A stretch of DNA of 64,000 bases from Dipteris shenzhenensis (GCA_047967505.1 CM106538.1); one strand, 5' to 3'. Counted from the stretch's first letter, positions 44,848 to 55,019 are shown. Notes: generated from the letters alone by a model not told the origin. Numbers and translations are program-made.

Positions 44848-45765
44848 ATGGAAGGGTTAGGAAAAGATTCCAACTGTGAAGACTTTGAAGAGGAGAAAGA
44901 CTACCAACAAGATACGCTTCCGCCAAATGCTCAAGAAGTGATGGCGAACCTTCTAGAGCAGAATCGGGTCCTGCTGTAGCAACTCGAAGAACATTATCCC
45001 AGCTGGAAGAAAGCAGAAGACAGCTGGACCAGACAAAACAACGTCTGGAGGAAAAAGAAGCAAAAAAGCCGCTGGAAGAAAGAAGAACCACCGATTTTGA
45101 AAAATTGCTCTTGTTGATGCGTGAGGAACGCAAAAATGAGGAGGCACTGCGACGCGTAGAGCTCGCCCCTAGGGTTTCTAACCCCGAGTTGGGCCAAACT
45201 CCTAGCCCAACTCGGGGGTTAGGTTCAGCTAGGGAGTTCTAAGAAATAGCCAATATGGATTGGCCTACCCTCTCCTCCAAATCCCCCTCAACTCCATCAA
45301 CCTCAACTATCGGGACTCGGTACTCTACAGTTGCAGCCATGACACCATCTCCGTATGCATGCAATTACCAGCAAGAAGGGTCCAAACGACCTATGATTGG
45401 ACAACATGAACATATTTATTATTTGCAGCAAGCAGTCAGAGAGTTAAGGCTTGAGCTAGCTGAAGTAAAAGCTCGACTTCAAGTTCTAGAGGGACTTGGC
45501 AAGCAGGCAATAATTGCTGAGGTTGTGGACTCATGTAAGAATTCTCCTCCTCCTCAACTAGTCTCTATAGTCAAAGATATGGTCCATACTGAAGTACAAT
45601 CAATCAAGAAAGAAGTGATTGAGGAGTTTGACACAAGGCAAACAAGAGTGATATCCAAGAAGAGATCAAGGAACATGAGGCTAGACGTGATAGTGCATTG
45701 AAGATTAGAGTAGGGGGGCTCCCTGAAGGATGGTTCAAAGATGATGACTCTTTCAATGAGACTTT
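44848..45765 (+). pseudogene. LINE ORF1p-like protein, N-terminal half: coiled coils and start of RRM-like domain
   Basis: Starts MEGLGKDSNCEDFEEEKDYQ. TAG at 44,977 (Gln expected). A shift at about 44,990 leads to a long coiled coil (LSQLEESRRQLDQTKQRLEE). TAA at 45,240, then the same frame continues MDWPTLSSKSP and a second coiled coil (YLQQAVRELRLELAEVKARL, then VQSIKKEVIEEFD). A one-base shift at about 45,650 is followed by QEEIKEHEARRDSALKIRVG and GLPEGWFKDDDSFNET, which resembles the start of the RRM of L1-type ORF1 proteins. The insertion of G2 at 45,766 splits the RRM; the rest is at 50,676. ORF1p binds RNA and is a chaperone in LINEs; here it sits in the Gag position of an LTR element. 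Confidence 0.6.
45761..45765. repeat. target-site duplication ACTTT (left), element G2
   Basis: Identical to 50,671-50,675. Confidence 0.95.
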
Positions 45766-46289
45766 TGTGAAGATCCACACTTTTCAAAAATGCAAATGTG
45801 TGCAATGCGTGCAGAATTTGAATTCCGATTGGCCCTCCAATGGGGAAGAGCACCCTTGTGAGAGTACTTGTTTCTTTTTCGACCTACATGCAAGGTGGGA
45901 GAGAGATGACGGATGAATGCAATGCGGTAGAGAGAATGCAACGTGAGATTCACAATGAAAGGGTGATACCCTTTCATTAATGTCCCTTGAGATCACTCAA
46001 GTTCCATCTTCCCATTTACACCTACCCTTAGCCTATGACCCATGCACCTACCATTCAATGCACTCTAATGCACCCTTTCCCTTTCCTATTGCCCCTAGGA
46101 CCTAGACACGTGTGTGCACATCTTTATTACTAATCATTGGCCAATGTTACATAGTTTTGGCGGTACTCTTTACACCGCTTGATCGATCATAAATACAAAC
46201 ATATAACCGCACCATCAAATTGGCGCCTAACAATAATAAGGTTCTAATGACTATTAATTAACTAAATAATCATTTCTCTTGTCATGACA
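45766..46289 (-). repeat. G2 3' LTR
   Basis: On plus it starts TGTGAAGATCC and ends TTGTCATGACA. Confidence 0.95.
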
Positions 46290-46302
46290 CTCCCACCTGC
46301 TT
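46290..46302 (-). other. G2 polypurine tract
   Basis: AAGCAGGTGGGAG on minus, directly before the 3' LTR. Confidence 0.75.
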
Positions 46303-46366
46303 GAATAAGCAGAAGTCCTCTTCTGGATTATTGCTTGTCTCTTTCTCTTACGTGCACTTTCTCTTG

Positions 46367-47140
46367 TTACTTCTGCCATTGCATTGCCTCTTTGTAATCT
46401 GCGAGTATCTGTGGAAAATCTGTAAAGAACTCTTCTTCCATCCATTGTGCATCACTAGCTGGCTGGTTTTTAAACTTGAGTAAATACATATATCTCTTCT
46501 TTCCACGAGTACTCTTCTCTTTATGGTACACGATCTGTTCCGGAGTAAGAACTTCAGTCCCATCTTCAAGTTCAGGTTCTTCTTGATGCTGAGTATCCAA
46601 AAACGCAGAAGTATCGCCATGGTATCTCTTCAAATTGCTCACATGAAAGATGTTCTTCATATGCCAGTGGGCTGGTAACTTCAGCTCATACGCTCTGGAT
46701 CCTTCTTTTGGATATAAAGCTGCTGAAATCTGAAATGGACCATAGAACTTCGGTGCTAGCTTGACATGTTTTGTACTTCCTCTCACTGGCTTGATTCTTC
46801 TTTTATCAATCTTCAATAAAACCCAATCATCCTCCTTGTAATAAACTTCTTTTCTGTTTTTATTGGCTGCCTTGGATTGTTGAACCTGGGCCTTCTTAAT
46901 ATGTTCTTTTACTTGCTCAATAACCTGTGACATATCCTCAGCAAACTGGTTAGCAGCAAAAATTCGCTCCCCGAAGTGTGTTATTGGAGTGGGTAAACAT
47001 TGCCCATAGATGATTTCAAATGGGGCTTTCTTGGTGGAAGTATGTACAGTGTTATTATAAGCAAACTCTAACATGGGTAAGAACTCTGGCCACCTTCTAG
47101 GTTGGTCATGGACATAAGCTCGAAGTAAAGTAATTATGGT
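46367..47140 (-). pseudogene. G2 integrase C-terminus and chromodomain-like tail
   Basis: NQTIITLLRAYVHDQPRRW, FAYNNTVHTSTKKAPFEI, then the SH3-like domain (KLAPKFYGPFQISAALYP, FHVSNLKRYHGD) and a C-terminal LTPEQIVYHKEKSTRGKKRY with YLLKFKNQPASDAQWMEEEF, a chromodomain with the YLLK and W positions kept. Separated from the catalytic core by a one-base deletion near 47,140. Confidence 0.85.
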
Positions 47141-48060
47141 CTGATTGGCATTCACTTTGTCCATCTCCTTGAGGATGGAAGGCTGTAGTAAATTTCAGTT
47201 TGGTTCCGAGATTCTCTAATAGGGCTGTGCAAAAGTTGCTAATGAAACGGCCATCATTATCGGACACAATGGATTTTGGTAACCCATGTAACCTAAAGAT
47301 ATCCCTAATGAATAACCTTGCTGTTTCAGGAGCCGACAACTCTTTTTTACAGGGAATAAAATGAGCTTGTTTACTCAGCCTATCTATAACAGTGAAAATC
47401 TGCTCAAATTGACCAACCTTGGGGAAACCGGACACAAAATCCATTGTGATGTGTTCCCACCTTTCCGAGGGAATAGGCAAAGGTTGCAAAAGACCAGCAG
47501 TCTTACTTGTGTCAGATTTAATGCGCTGACATACGTTATATTGTTGAACAAAGGTCGAAACTTCTTTGCGAAGTTTAGGCCAATGGAAGTATCTCTCAAT
47601 ATTGTCAGTGGTCCCTCTAATGCCTCTATGTCCAGAATATGGGCTCGCATGTAACTCACTCATGACTAGATACCGAAATGTTTTGGGTACACATATGGCA
47701 CGTCCCAAAAATAAGTATCCATCCACGATGGAATAAGCCTCTAAATCCTCGACCTCATTACGCTGAATCTTCCCATAAATGTCAGCGAAGTCCTCATCTA
47801 AAGGATAAGCTTCAACCATTGCTCCTAATGATTTCTCCTTAATCACAGAAACGTGATTAACTTGGGGCCGTCTACTCAAAGCATCAGCTACTAAATTCTC
47901 CTTTCCTGGCTGATATTCGATATTTGGTTGCCCAAAAGATTGAATATATTCAGCCCATTTGATTTGCCTTGAAGAGACAATGGGTTGAGAAAACAAGTGC
48001 TTGATACTTTGATGGTCAGTCTTAATCTTGAAAGGAGAACCATATAAATAATGCTTCCAT
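47141..48060 (-). pseudogene. G2 RNase H end and integrase core
   Basis: [20 protein letters not shown] and GKENLVADALSRRPQ end RNase H. Integrase zinc finger: H..H is present (ELHASPYSGHRGIRGT) but the first Cys is Tyr (QQYNVCQRIK). The catalytic core has WEHITMDFVSGFP, VIDRLSKQAHFIPC, SIVSDNDGRF and HPQGDGQSE, so the D, D, E triad is intact. Enters from RNase H through a frameshift near 48,060. Confidence 0.9.
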
Positions 48061-48900
48061 AACTTGAGCATGAATGACTGCCAATAACTCCTTCTCATAC
48101 GTGATATATTTCAATTCAGCCCCTTGAAGTTTTCTACTCTCATAAGCAATGGGATGCCCTCCTTGCATCAACACTGCCCCAATCGAGGTACCACTCGCAT
48201 CCGTACATACAACAAAGAACTCTTTGTCCATGTCCGGAAGTGTTAACACTGTTGCAGTCACCAATGTTCTCTTAAGCTCCTCAAAAGCTACTTGATGAAC
48301 CTGTCCCCACTCATACAAGGAATGCTTCTTCAACAAATCTGTTAGTGGGGAAGCAAGACGTGCAAAATTCTTAATGAATCTGCGATAATAACTACACATC
48401 CCTAGGAAGGATCTCAGCGCATGTATGTTTTTGGGTATTGGCCACTCAATTATGGCCTTGACCTTTTTAGGGTCAACCCGAATTCCCTCAGCAGACACAA
48501 TGTGTCCCAAATACTCTATTTCTGACTTGAAGAACTCACTCTTCTTGGTATTTAGGAACAATTGATCCTTCCTTAGGAGCTCCATCACCTTAGCAAGGTG
48601 ATCCTTATGCTCTTCCTCATTCTGGCTGAATACTAAAATGTCGTCAAAAAAGACTATGACAAATTTTCCCAAGTAGGGTCGTAAAACCCTTCTCATCAGC
48701 CTACTAAAAGTGGTTGGAGCATTAGTTAGGCCAAAAGGCATGACTAAAAACTCATAATGTCCAGTGAGAGTGCGAAAAGCAGTCTTATGTTCATCCCCAT
48801 CTTTCATACGAAGTTGATGATAACCAGATTTCAAATCCAATTCGCTAAAAACTTTAGCACCTTTAAGCATATCCAATAAATCATCCACTCTTGGAATCGG
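48061..48900 (-). pseudogene. G2 reverse transcriptase and RNase H start
   Basis: [73 protein letters not shown] (catalytic), [18 protein letters not shown], then [18 protein letters not shown] begins RNase H. Uninterrupted for 289 codons, with all catalytic Asp present. A one-base insertion near 48,895 separates it from the first RT motif. Confidence 0.9.
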
Positions 48901-49045
48901 ATTACCGGTTCTTAATCGTAAGTTTATTCAAAGCATGGTAATGTATACACATACGATATGATGCATCCTTCTTCTTAACCAATAATACAGGTGCTCCAAA
49001 TGGAGAACTGCTTGGTCGAATCAGGCCTTTTTGTAAAGTATCGCT
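48901..49045 (-). pseudogene. G2 RT first motifs
   Basis: [20 protein letters not shown], then [20 protein letters not shown]. Normally preceded by protease; here it is joined straight to Gag sequence at about 49,040. Confidence 0.85.
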
Positions 49046-49568
49046 CAAAATGACGAATCCAATTGAGGATTTTGTCAGCCTCCCTTGCCCCATCATATTT
49101 GGGGAACTCAATTCTCTCTCGCGGTTGGAATTTGGACCTCCTAGAAGGATTACTCAACTCTTCATCCCCGAAGTTTAAAGTCCTCTTAGTCCCTAATCTT
49201 GTCATAATGGACTGCTCAATCATATTGCTAAGCTGGAAAACCAGCTTATCAACAGGAGTCTCCTCTCTTCCTCTTGCGCTTGGATTATAATCCATGTGTA
49301 CTGGGTTTTGAGTTGAAGGCGTGAACTCATCCCCTTGTTCTTGGCTGGTGTCATTTCTTCTTTCATTACGAAAGGAGAACTCCCTATCAAGAGGTTCTTG
49401 AAGGAGAGACTGCTGTAAATCTATTTGTGGGTTACCATACTCAAGATGTGTATAACTCTCACCTAATCCATCCTCTTCAAGAGGGAGTGAAGGTGTTCTT
49501 TCTCTCTCTCCTTGGGGTAATGGAGGAAAAGGAATAAGTTCATTGTTATATGTCCCTTCCCCTTCCAT
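49046..49568 (-). pseudogene. G2 Gag N-terminal fragment
   Basis: Starts at ATG 49,568 (MEGEGTYNNELIPFPPLPQG); a low-complexity N-terminus leads to the start of the capsid domain ([27 protein letters not shown]). Immediately after RHFERYF the sequence becomes the RT motif in another frame. The rest of capsid, the zinc knuckle and the protease are gone. Confidence 0.8.
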
Positions 49569-50129
49569 TCTTTCCTTTTAGTAATACAAGAGAGAAAATG
49601 TCTTACTGTAATTTAAAAAAAAAAGGTTTATTTTACAGCAAAAGTCAAGTGTTGTAGAGTTGGTGGTACTTATCCGACTCCTGCTTCGTTTGTGTTGAGA
49701 AGACACTTAAAATGACCTCCTTTCCCTTCTCTTTCAAGCTTTTGTTCTTGTATTTCTGCTGTAAACTGGTACGCTCTGTTTGGGCTACTTGTTTTGAGCG
49801 GATTGGAACTCTAGATACTGTTATAGGGGGTACTTGATGGGTAGATCACTCCCTTAAGATCTTATTCCGATCCGACTTTCCGTTGGGGAGAACAGTTGAT
49901 CCCTTTTCCTCACGGTTTAAGGATTTTAAGGGTACATTCACATTGGGGGGGGGGGGGATTCACCCTGTGAGGACACCCCGTTCACCGTTGAAGACCAGAA
50001 ATTTTTAGAAAAATCCCTTGTCTCAGAACCTCGAGATCGGTCAGTCGTGATCCTTTTCCGCAACCTCTCTTGCGACTTCCATCGTCCGCAATTGTCGCCC
50101 TCTTCTCGTCCCGCTTGTGGATCGTTACC
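49569..50129 (-). other. G2 untranslated leader
   Basis: About 560 bp between Gag and primer site; holds a 13-base G run (plus) at about 49,945-49,957. Confidence 0.6.
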
Positions 50130-50141
50130 GCTCTGATACCA
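50130..50141 (-). other. G2 primer-binding site, initiator tRNA-Met
   Basis: TGGTATCAGAGC on minus, two bases inside the 5' LTR. Confidence 0.95.
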
Positions 50142-50143
50142 AA

Positions 50144-50670
50144 TGTGAAGATCCACACTTTTCGAAAATGCAAATGTGTGCAATGCGTGCAGAATTTGAA
50201 TGCCGATCGGCCCTCCAATGGGGAAGAGCACCTTCGTGAGAGTACTTGTTTCTTTTTCCACCTACATGCAAGGTGGGAGAGAGATGACAGATGAATGCAA
50301 TGCGGTAGAGAGAATGCAACGTGAGATTCACAATGAAAGGGTGATACCCTTTCATTAATGTCCCTTGAGATCACTCAAGTTCCATCTTCCCATTTACACC
50401 TACCCTTAGCCTATGACCCATGCACCTACCATTCAATGCACTCTAATGCACCCTTTCCCTTTCCTATTGCCCCTAGGACCTAGACACGTGTGTGCACATC
50501 TTTATTACTAATCATTGGCCAATGTTACATAGTTTTGGCGGTACTATTTACACCGCTTGATTGATCATAAATACAAACATATAACCGCACCATCAAATTG
50601 GTGCCTAACAATAATAAGGTTCTAATGACTATTAATTAACTAATAAATAATCATTTCTCTTGTCATGACA
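50144..50670 (-). repeat. G2 5' LTR
   Basis: On plus it starts TGTGAAGATCC and ends TTGTCATGACA. It has three extra bases near 50,641 compared with the other LTR. Confidence 0.95.
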
Positions 50671-50675
50671 ACTTT
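50671..50675. repeat. target-site duplication ACTTT (right), element G2
   Basis: Matches 45,761-45,765; removing one copy and G2 restores an open frame. Confidence 0.95.
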
Positions 50676-51019
50676 AGCACATGCCAAAGTAGCCATGCCT
50701 AATATTGAATGGAAGGTTGATGATGATAATGATGATGATGATGATGACGGGGCAACTTATATTTGGCATTCCAAAGGACATGCTATTCTTACACTCAAGT
50801 CGCGATATTTACGGATCAAAGCCTCTTCGACAATCTTACAAGTTGCAAGGGACTAAGATATGGATAGCTGAGGAACTTACGCGTGCTGAATTGAAGAACA
50901 AGGCAATGGAATTAGCTAAAGTGAGGGCTGCTAGGAAGGATGGAAAATGGGTAGTTTATCGTGAAGGCATAGCACTTATCAAAGAGTTTAAATCAAAACC
51001 AAAAGACTCTCAGTCTTAA
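50676..51019 (+). pseudogene. LINE ORF1p-like protein, C-terminal half: rest of RRM-like and basic C-terminal domain
   Basis: LAHAKVAMPNIEWKVDDD continues the frame cut at 45,765. An Asp run from a GAT repeat (50,725-50,747) sits in a loop position, then HSKGHAILTLKSR gives another strand. A one-base shift near 50,780 leads to KPLRQSYKLQGTKIWIAEEL, TRAELKNKAMELAKVRAARK and DGKWVVYREGIALIKEFKSK, closing at TAA 51,017. The I-I-E-LT...GKWVVY..G pattern resembles the C-terminal domain of LINE ORF1 and FP-type proteins. Basic, so it probably binds nucleic acid. Confidence 0.6.
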
Positions 51020-51207
51020 ACTGATGTATGGCTGATTACTTCTTCAGACTATGATGTAGGTATTCTAAATAATTGGGTTTGCTTTTGCACTCCCTGGGAT
51101 CTACCAAGTGCCCTCCCTAAAGCAGATGTACTAGACGGTTTTTTGCTGTCCCATAGACGTGTCGGTCTTCCGTGGACATTAATAGACTTTCTTTCTTTCT
51201 TTCTTTC

Positions 51208-51297
51208 TCTCTATGGTAAACAACGCTAATTCCTCGCTAAAGGTTTAAAGAAGGTCTTGCTGTGAATTACACGATCAGATTACTGTTGCATGTTACA
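51208..51297 (+). repeat. 3' LTR end of the ORF1p-carrying element
   Basis: CTCTATGGTAAACAACGCTA..GTTGCATGTTACA matches the last 88 bp of the 5' LTR (44,671-44,758). Sequence left of 51,208, including a CTTT repeat at 51,186-51,207, does not match, so the rest of this LTR is deleted or diverged. Confidence 0.75.
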
Positions 51298-52021
51298 TGT
51301 CACAAGCTAAGCTAGGGGACTTATGAATGTATTTTAGAATGCTGGTTGATCAGCTTATTCGTCTACTCTTTAAATTTATGCATTGCAAATGTTAACACCT
51401 TCACCAAAATTATAAGCCTTGGTTTTATGTAATCATACTTTGAATCTTGGATCATTTCAACGCTACACATAGATACATACTACATATGTGTGTACATGCA
51501 TGGCTTTGTTTTTTTAAATGATTATAATTCTCTAGCTTTTAATAAAATCAATTTAAAAGACCATGAGGAACTAGACTTGGACCTTCAAAATTCAAATATG
51601 TGAAAAGTTTTTGGTAAATTTTCTTGTCCTTAAACATTTGTTGAAAAGCTATATGCCGTTCTTTAGTGTTAAGCGTAGCTAGCTTTTGGGCTGGCCTACG
51701 ATAAAGAATATGTTTAAAGATTTCATCGATGTTATGATAGTTATATTTGACATCTGGTTTACTTTGCAGTGCAGTGGCTTGGTGTGGAAAGTCCAATCTT
51801 ATTGCATGCGCTACGGAGGTTTGTGCAAAAGATCGAAGGTGAATTGATATATCTATTAGTGATGATCATTAAGTTAAGAGTAGTATGGTGGCGCTTGGTT
51901 TTACATGAAATGCAAGGGGTAATGCATGTTTTGGAGAAGGATGAATAAGACCTTGTTTGTGTGCATTTTATGTATACACACACACATGCACACGCAATCA
52001 TGTATACATATACATACATAC

Positions 52022-52022
<1 letters not shown>
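51298..52022. other. no recognised gene; one minus-strand frame
   Basis: The frame 51,548-51,796 (minus; DEIFKHILYRRPAQKLATLN, FQQMFKDKKIYQKLFTYLNF) has a protein-like composition but no family I recognise. Confidence 0.3.

Positions 52023-52072
<50 letters not shown>
52023..52072. repeat. (GA)n microsatellite
   Basis: About 24 uninterrupted GA units. Confidence 0.95.
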
Positions 52073-52074
<2 letters not shown>

Positions 52075-52239
52075 AACTTTGAACTGAGAAGAAATCTCCC
52101 CAAGCGTAATCTGTGCATCAACCCTTTGTCTGAGCTGTTGTGTCGTTGGCTCTGTGTCACGATCATGGCGGAGCCTCGTGGTGTGGTAGCCCGCATGGTC
52201 TGGCTAGAAGAACTCAGTGATTGAGCTCTGAGAAGAGTC

Positions 52240-52690
52240 TATCAAGCAGGTCTGCTCTTGTCTCACTGCCTCGTGAATAAAGGTGGCTAAGCGTCTCTGG
52301 TCTAGAAACGAGAGAAAGCGGGACAATATCCCAAAGCTGTCTCTGAAGAGGCAATAGAAGCGTCCTCGGATACTAGGCATTTGAAAATGAAATGCTCCTC
52401 TGACTCAATCTCTTGGATGTCACATAATGTGCATATGCATCTCTCCCTGTGCAAACCCTCAGGCTTGCCACTCTCGATGCGAAGTCCATGTGAAGAGACC
52501 CGAAACTGCCCAATATTGATCCTCAGTGAGTGGGATAGGTGGATCTGCGTATATCCTGGTGGGTCTATAAAACCCTATGTAAACAATGATCGCTGTAGAA
52601 GCTTAGCTTCACTGGAAGCTCGCTCGGTCCCAACCAGGTCCTGAATGTGTGTTGCTGCAAAAGATCCTCTCGACATGATAGGCACGTGTT
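52240..52690 (-). mobile_element. LINE C-terminal fragment (CTLC zinc motif)
   Basis: Minus strand: LRINIGQFRVSSHGLRIESG, then ERCICTLCDIQEIESEEHFI and FKCLVSED. The F+(I/V)SSH.L.IE.G block followed by C.LC...E.EEHF...C is the C-terminus of a LINE clade distinct from the L1-type copies at 6.3 and 11.5 kb, and is shared with 62,290-62,650. Frames shift at least once. No tail found. Confidence 0.7.
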
Positions 52691-52719
52691 GCCACCACAG
52701 CCACTTCTGCTACTTCTGG

Positions 52720-53407
52720 TTCATCTACCATTACTCCCAATGTTAAGATGAATGATGAGGGCAGCATGGATGCCTATTTGACACCGGTCAGACTTCAGAG
52801 AGCAGCTCATCAATGTTGATGAGATTGTACCAGACTCACAGGTCGTGTCTACCACACTTGATAGGCTTCCTGACTTGTATCAGGGGTTTTCTACAACACT
52901 TTGACTAGTGGCCATGGGTAACCCCAACCACTATTCTTTTGATCAACTTGTTTCCCTACTCTTGCAGGAGGAGCAGAGTCGCCAAAACAGGTATGCTTCC
53001 ACTCATGCAGATCAAGCCTTTGCTATTGATCACAAGAGCAAAGGAAAAGGGGGGAAAATTACAGCAAGCCCAAACCTACATCTGGTTCCTCATCCTCTTC
53101 CTCTCCTGTTGATGGGAAGAATACGAAACGCTGCAATTATTGCAGGAAACCAGGTCATGATATCTCTGAGTGCCAAAAGCGTATTGCTTCCGACAGGAAG
53201 AAGCAGGGACTGCTAGGACAGCAAGGTCTTGTTGTCACAAATACTCCAGCTGCTAATGTCACAAATACAGCCAATCTTGCTCATGATGAGTGGGCATTTA
53301 TTGTGGAGTGTCATTATAATCCTACTCTGCATATTCAGCTTTTGCAGCCTCAGATTCTGCCTCAGATTGGTACTTTGATAGTGGTGCTTCCATGCATCAC
53401 TGAATGC
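52720..53407 (+). pseudogene. element C2: Ty1/copia Gag and protease start, plus strand
   Basis: UBN2-type Gag end (INVDEIVPDSQVVSTTLDRL, NHYSFDQLVSLLLQEEQSRQ), a complete zinc knuckle CNYCRKPGHDISEC at about 53,140 and the protease active site WYFDSGASMHH near 53,370. Stops and frameshifts throughout. At 53,408 the plus-strand copia frame ends and minus-strand copia sequence starts. Confidence 0.8.
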
Positions 53408-53894
53408 AAAAATCCATTCTCTACCAAGGCAATCCAATGCTTGAAACAAGAGAAGACATCTGACTTCAGCTTCATGGGATATATCCAAGTGAACCTGGTG
53501 AAATCATCTATAAAAGTAACAAAGTAATAGTACCCCCCAAGTGATGCTTTCCGCATCGGTCCGCACACATCACTATGTACGAGATGCAACTTCTTGGATG
53601 CACGAAGGGTCTTGTCCTAGAGAAATGGAATCCTATGTATTTTGCCCAAAAAGCAGCCCTCGCATACATGTTTTTAAAGTGCATGCATGGGTGGAAGATC
53701 TACAACCATGTCATGTGAATGCATCTTCACCAAAATGTTGAAGTTGAGATGTCCCAATCTCTCATGCCATAGATGTGATAGATTCAGCCACGGCATTAGC
53801 TTCTATAGCAGCCTGTTGTGCATATATGTCAAGATGATATAGCCCTCTATCAAGTGTTCCAGTAAGTACAATATAGTTGTCATACCAATATATT
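53408..53894 (-). pseudogene. element C2 inverted block, part 2: pre-integrase and integrase N-terminus
   Basis: On minus: NYIVLTGTLDRGLYHLDIYA, then LWHERLGHLNFNILVKMHSH (the GAG_pre-integrs zinc motif with H..H and C..C), then LHLVHSDVCGPMRKASLGGY, FVTFIDDFTRFTWIYPMKLK and FKHWIALVENGF, the first half of the integrase core with its first Asp. Orientation is opposite to the flanking C2 sequence. Confidence 0.8.
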
Positions 53895-54767
53895 CCTGGA
53901 TGAATCCAGGAACATTCCCAAACTCATCCTCTACAAACACGACATAGTGCAGTTTCAATCTCACGATAGTCACTCATAAGATTGAAAACCATAAACTCCA
54001 TCACGCATAGCAAGGACTAGCTACTATGACATCCCCATTGACGTCATCAGCGCCCAACAGTGGGTGTAGACCATAGTATAAAAATATGCTCTCACATATA
54101 CAAATCCACACACCCACACATACTTGAGCATCCATTTACATAAGGTCTTCGTACTGAGATTCTGACAGCACTCCGGAGGTGAAGGGCAGACTCAGCCATG
54201 ACGAAGGCTGGCACTAAAGGAAAAGGCTAATCAAAAAGTAGTCCAAAATCTCTTCATGCAAGCTATAACTGTTTGTGAAGTCTAAACGATTTCATTTTAG
54301 TCTCTCCCAAACGAGAATCTAAATCTAGTTGATAGGGCAACGCACCATTTAAGATAGAAAGAATTATTGCAATACCAGCAGGCCACAACTTGGACGAAAA
54401 CTTCACAAGGTGAAATTTGCATGTCCGCTAATACGGCAGAAGCATAAACCTGGATGAATCCAGGAACATTCTCAAACTCGTTCTCTACAAACACAACATA
54501 GTGCAGTTTCAATGTCATGATAGTCACTCATAAGATTGAAAACCATAAACTCCATCACGCATTGAGGGACTAGCTACTATGACATCCCCACTGACGTCAT
54601 TAGCGCCTAACAGTGGGTGTAGACCATAGTATAAAAATATGCTCTCACACATACAAATCCACACACCCACACATACTTAAGCATCCATTTATACAAAGTC
54701 TTCGTACTGAGTTTCTGTCGACACTCCGGAGGTGAAGGGCAGACTCAGCCATGACGAAGGCTAGCAC
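53895..54767. mobile_element. insertion with 320-bp direct terminal repeats inside C2
   Basis: Copies 53,895-54,214 and 54,449-54,767 are about 90% identical (by eye) and start at CCTGGATGAATCCAGG. They flank about 234 bp. The unit interrupts copia coding sequence between FDGYHC and YDNYIVL. On minus the repeats can be read as TGCTAGCC..ATCCA (TG..CA), so a miniature LTR element (TRIM) is possible; I see no convincing primer site or target duplication. Each copy contains a TATAAAAATATG word. Confidence 0.6.
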
Positions 54768-55017
54768 AATGATAACCATCAAAAAGAACTCTGAAGCCAT
54801 CTGTGGAGATAGCTGAGATAGAAATCAGATTCTTTTCTATACCTAAAACATATAAAACTTCCACAAGTGGAATGGTATCACCTGACACTGTAGTGACAAG
54901 CACTTGACCAATCCCTTTCACGGGATATGCTGCATTATTTGCACAAGTGATAGTGCCCCCCTTTGGAACACCACTCATGTGTGAAAGAAGAGTGGGAAGA
55001 AACTCTTGACCTTCCAC
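54768..55017 (-). pseudogene. element C2 inverted block, part 1: protease C-terminal half
   Basis: On minus: EGQEFLPTLLSHMSGVPKGG, TITCANNAAYPVKGIGQVLV, IPLVEVLYVLGIEKNLISIS and DGFRVLFDGYHC. This is the region after the DSG site in copia proteases, including the characteristic VLYV....NLIS strand. It should follow 53,400 directly but lies 1.4 kb away in the opposite orientation. Confidence 0.8.
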
Positions 55018-55019
55018 AC

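Larger units (their letters stand above)
45766..50670 (-). mobile_element. element G2: gypsy chromovirus lacking protease, minus strand
   Basis: LTRs 45,766-46,289 and 50,144-50,670 with ACTTT outside both. On minus: primer site, Gag N-terminus fused to RT by an internal deletion, RT, RNase H, integrase, chromodomain-like tail, polypurine tract. LTRs differ by about 10 substitutions and one 3-base indel in 524 bp, so the insertion is moderately young. Pol motifs are well kept, with three frameshifts. Nested in the ORF1p-carrying LTR element. Confidence 0.95.

Noticed and set aside
45554-45996. Minus-strand frames over the ORF1p region and G2 LTR (similar pair at 49,938-50,374)
   Set aside because: They repeat at both LTRs because the LTRs are copies; no independent coding evidence.
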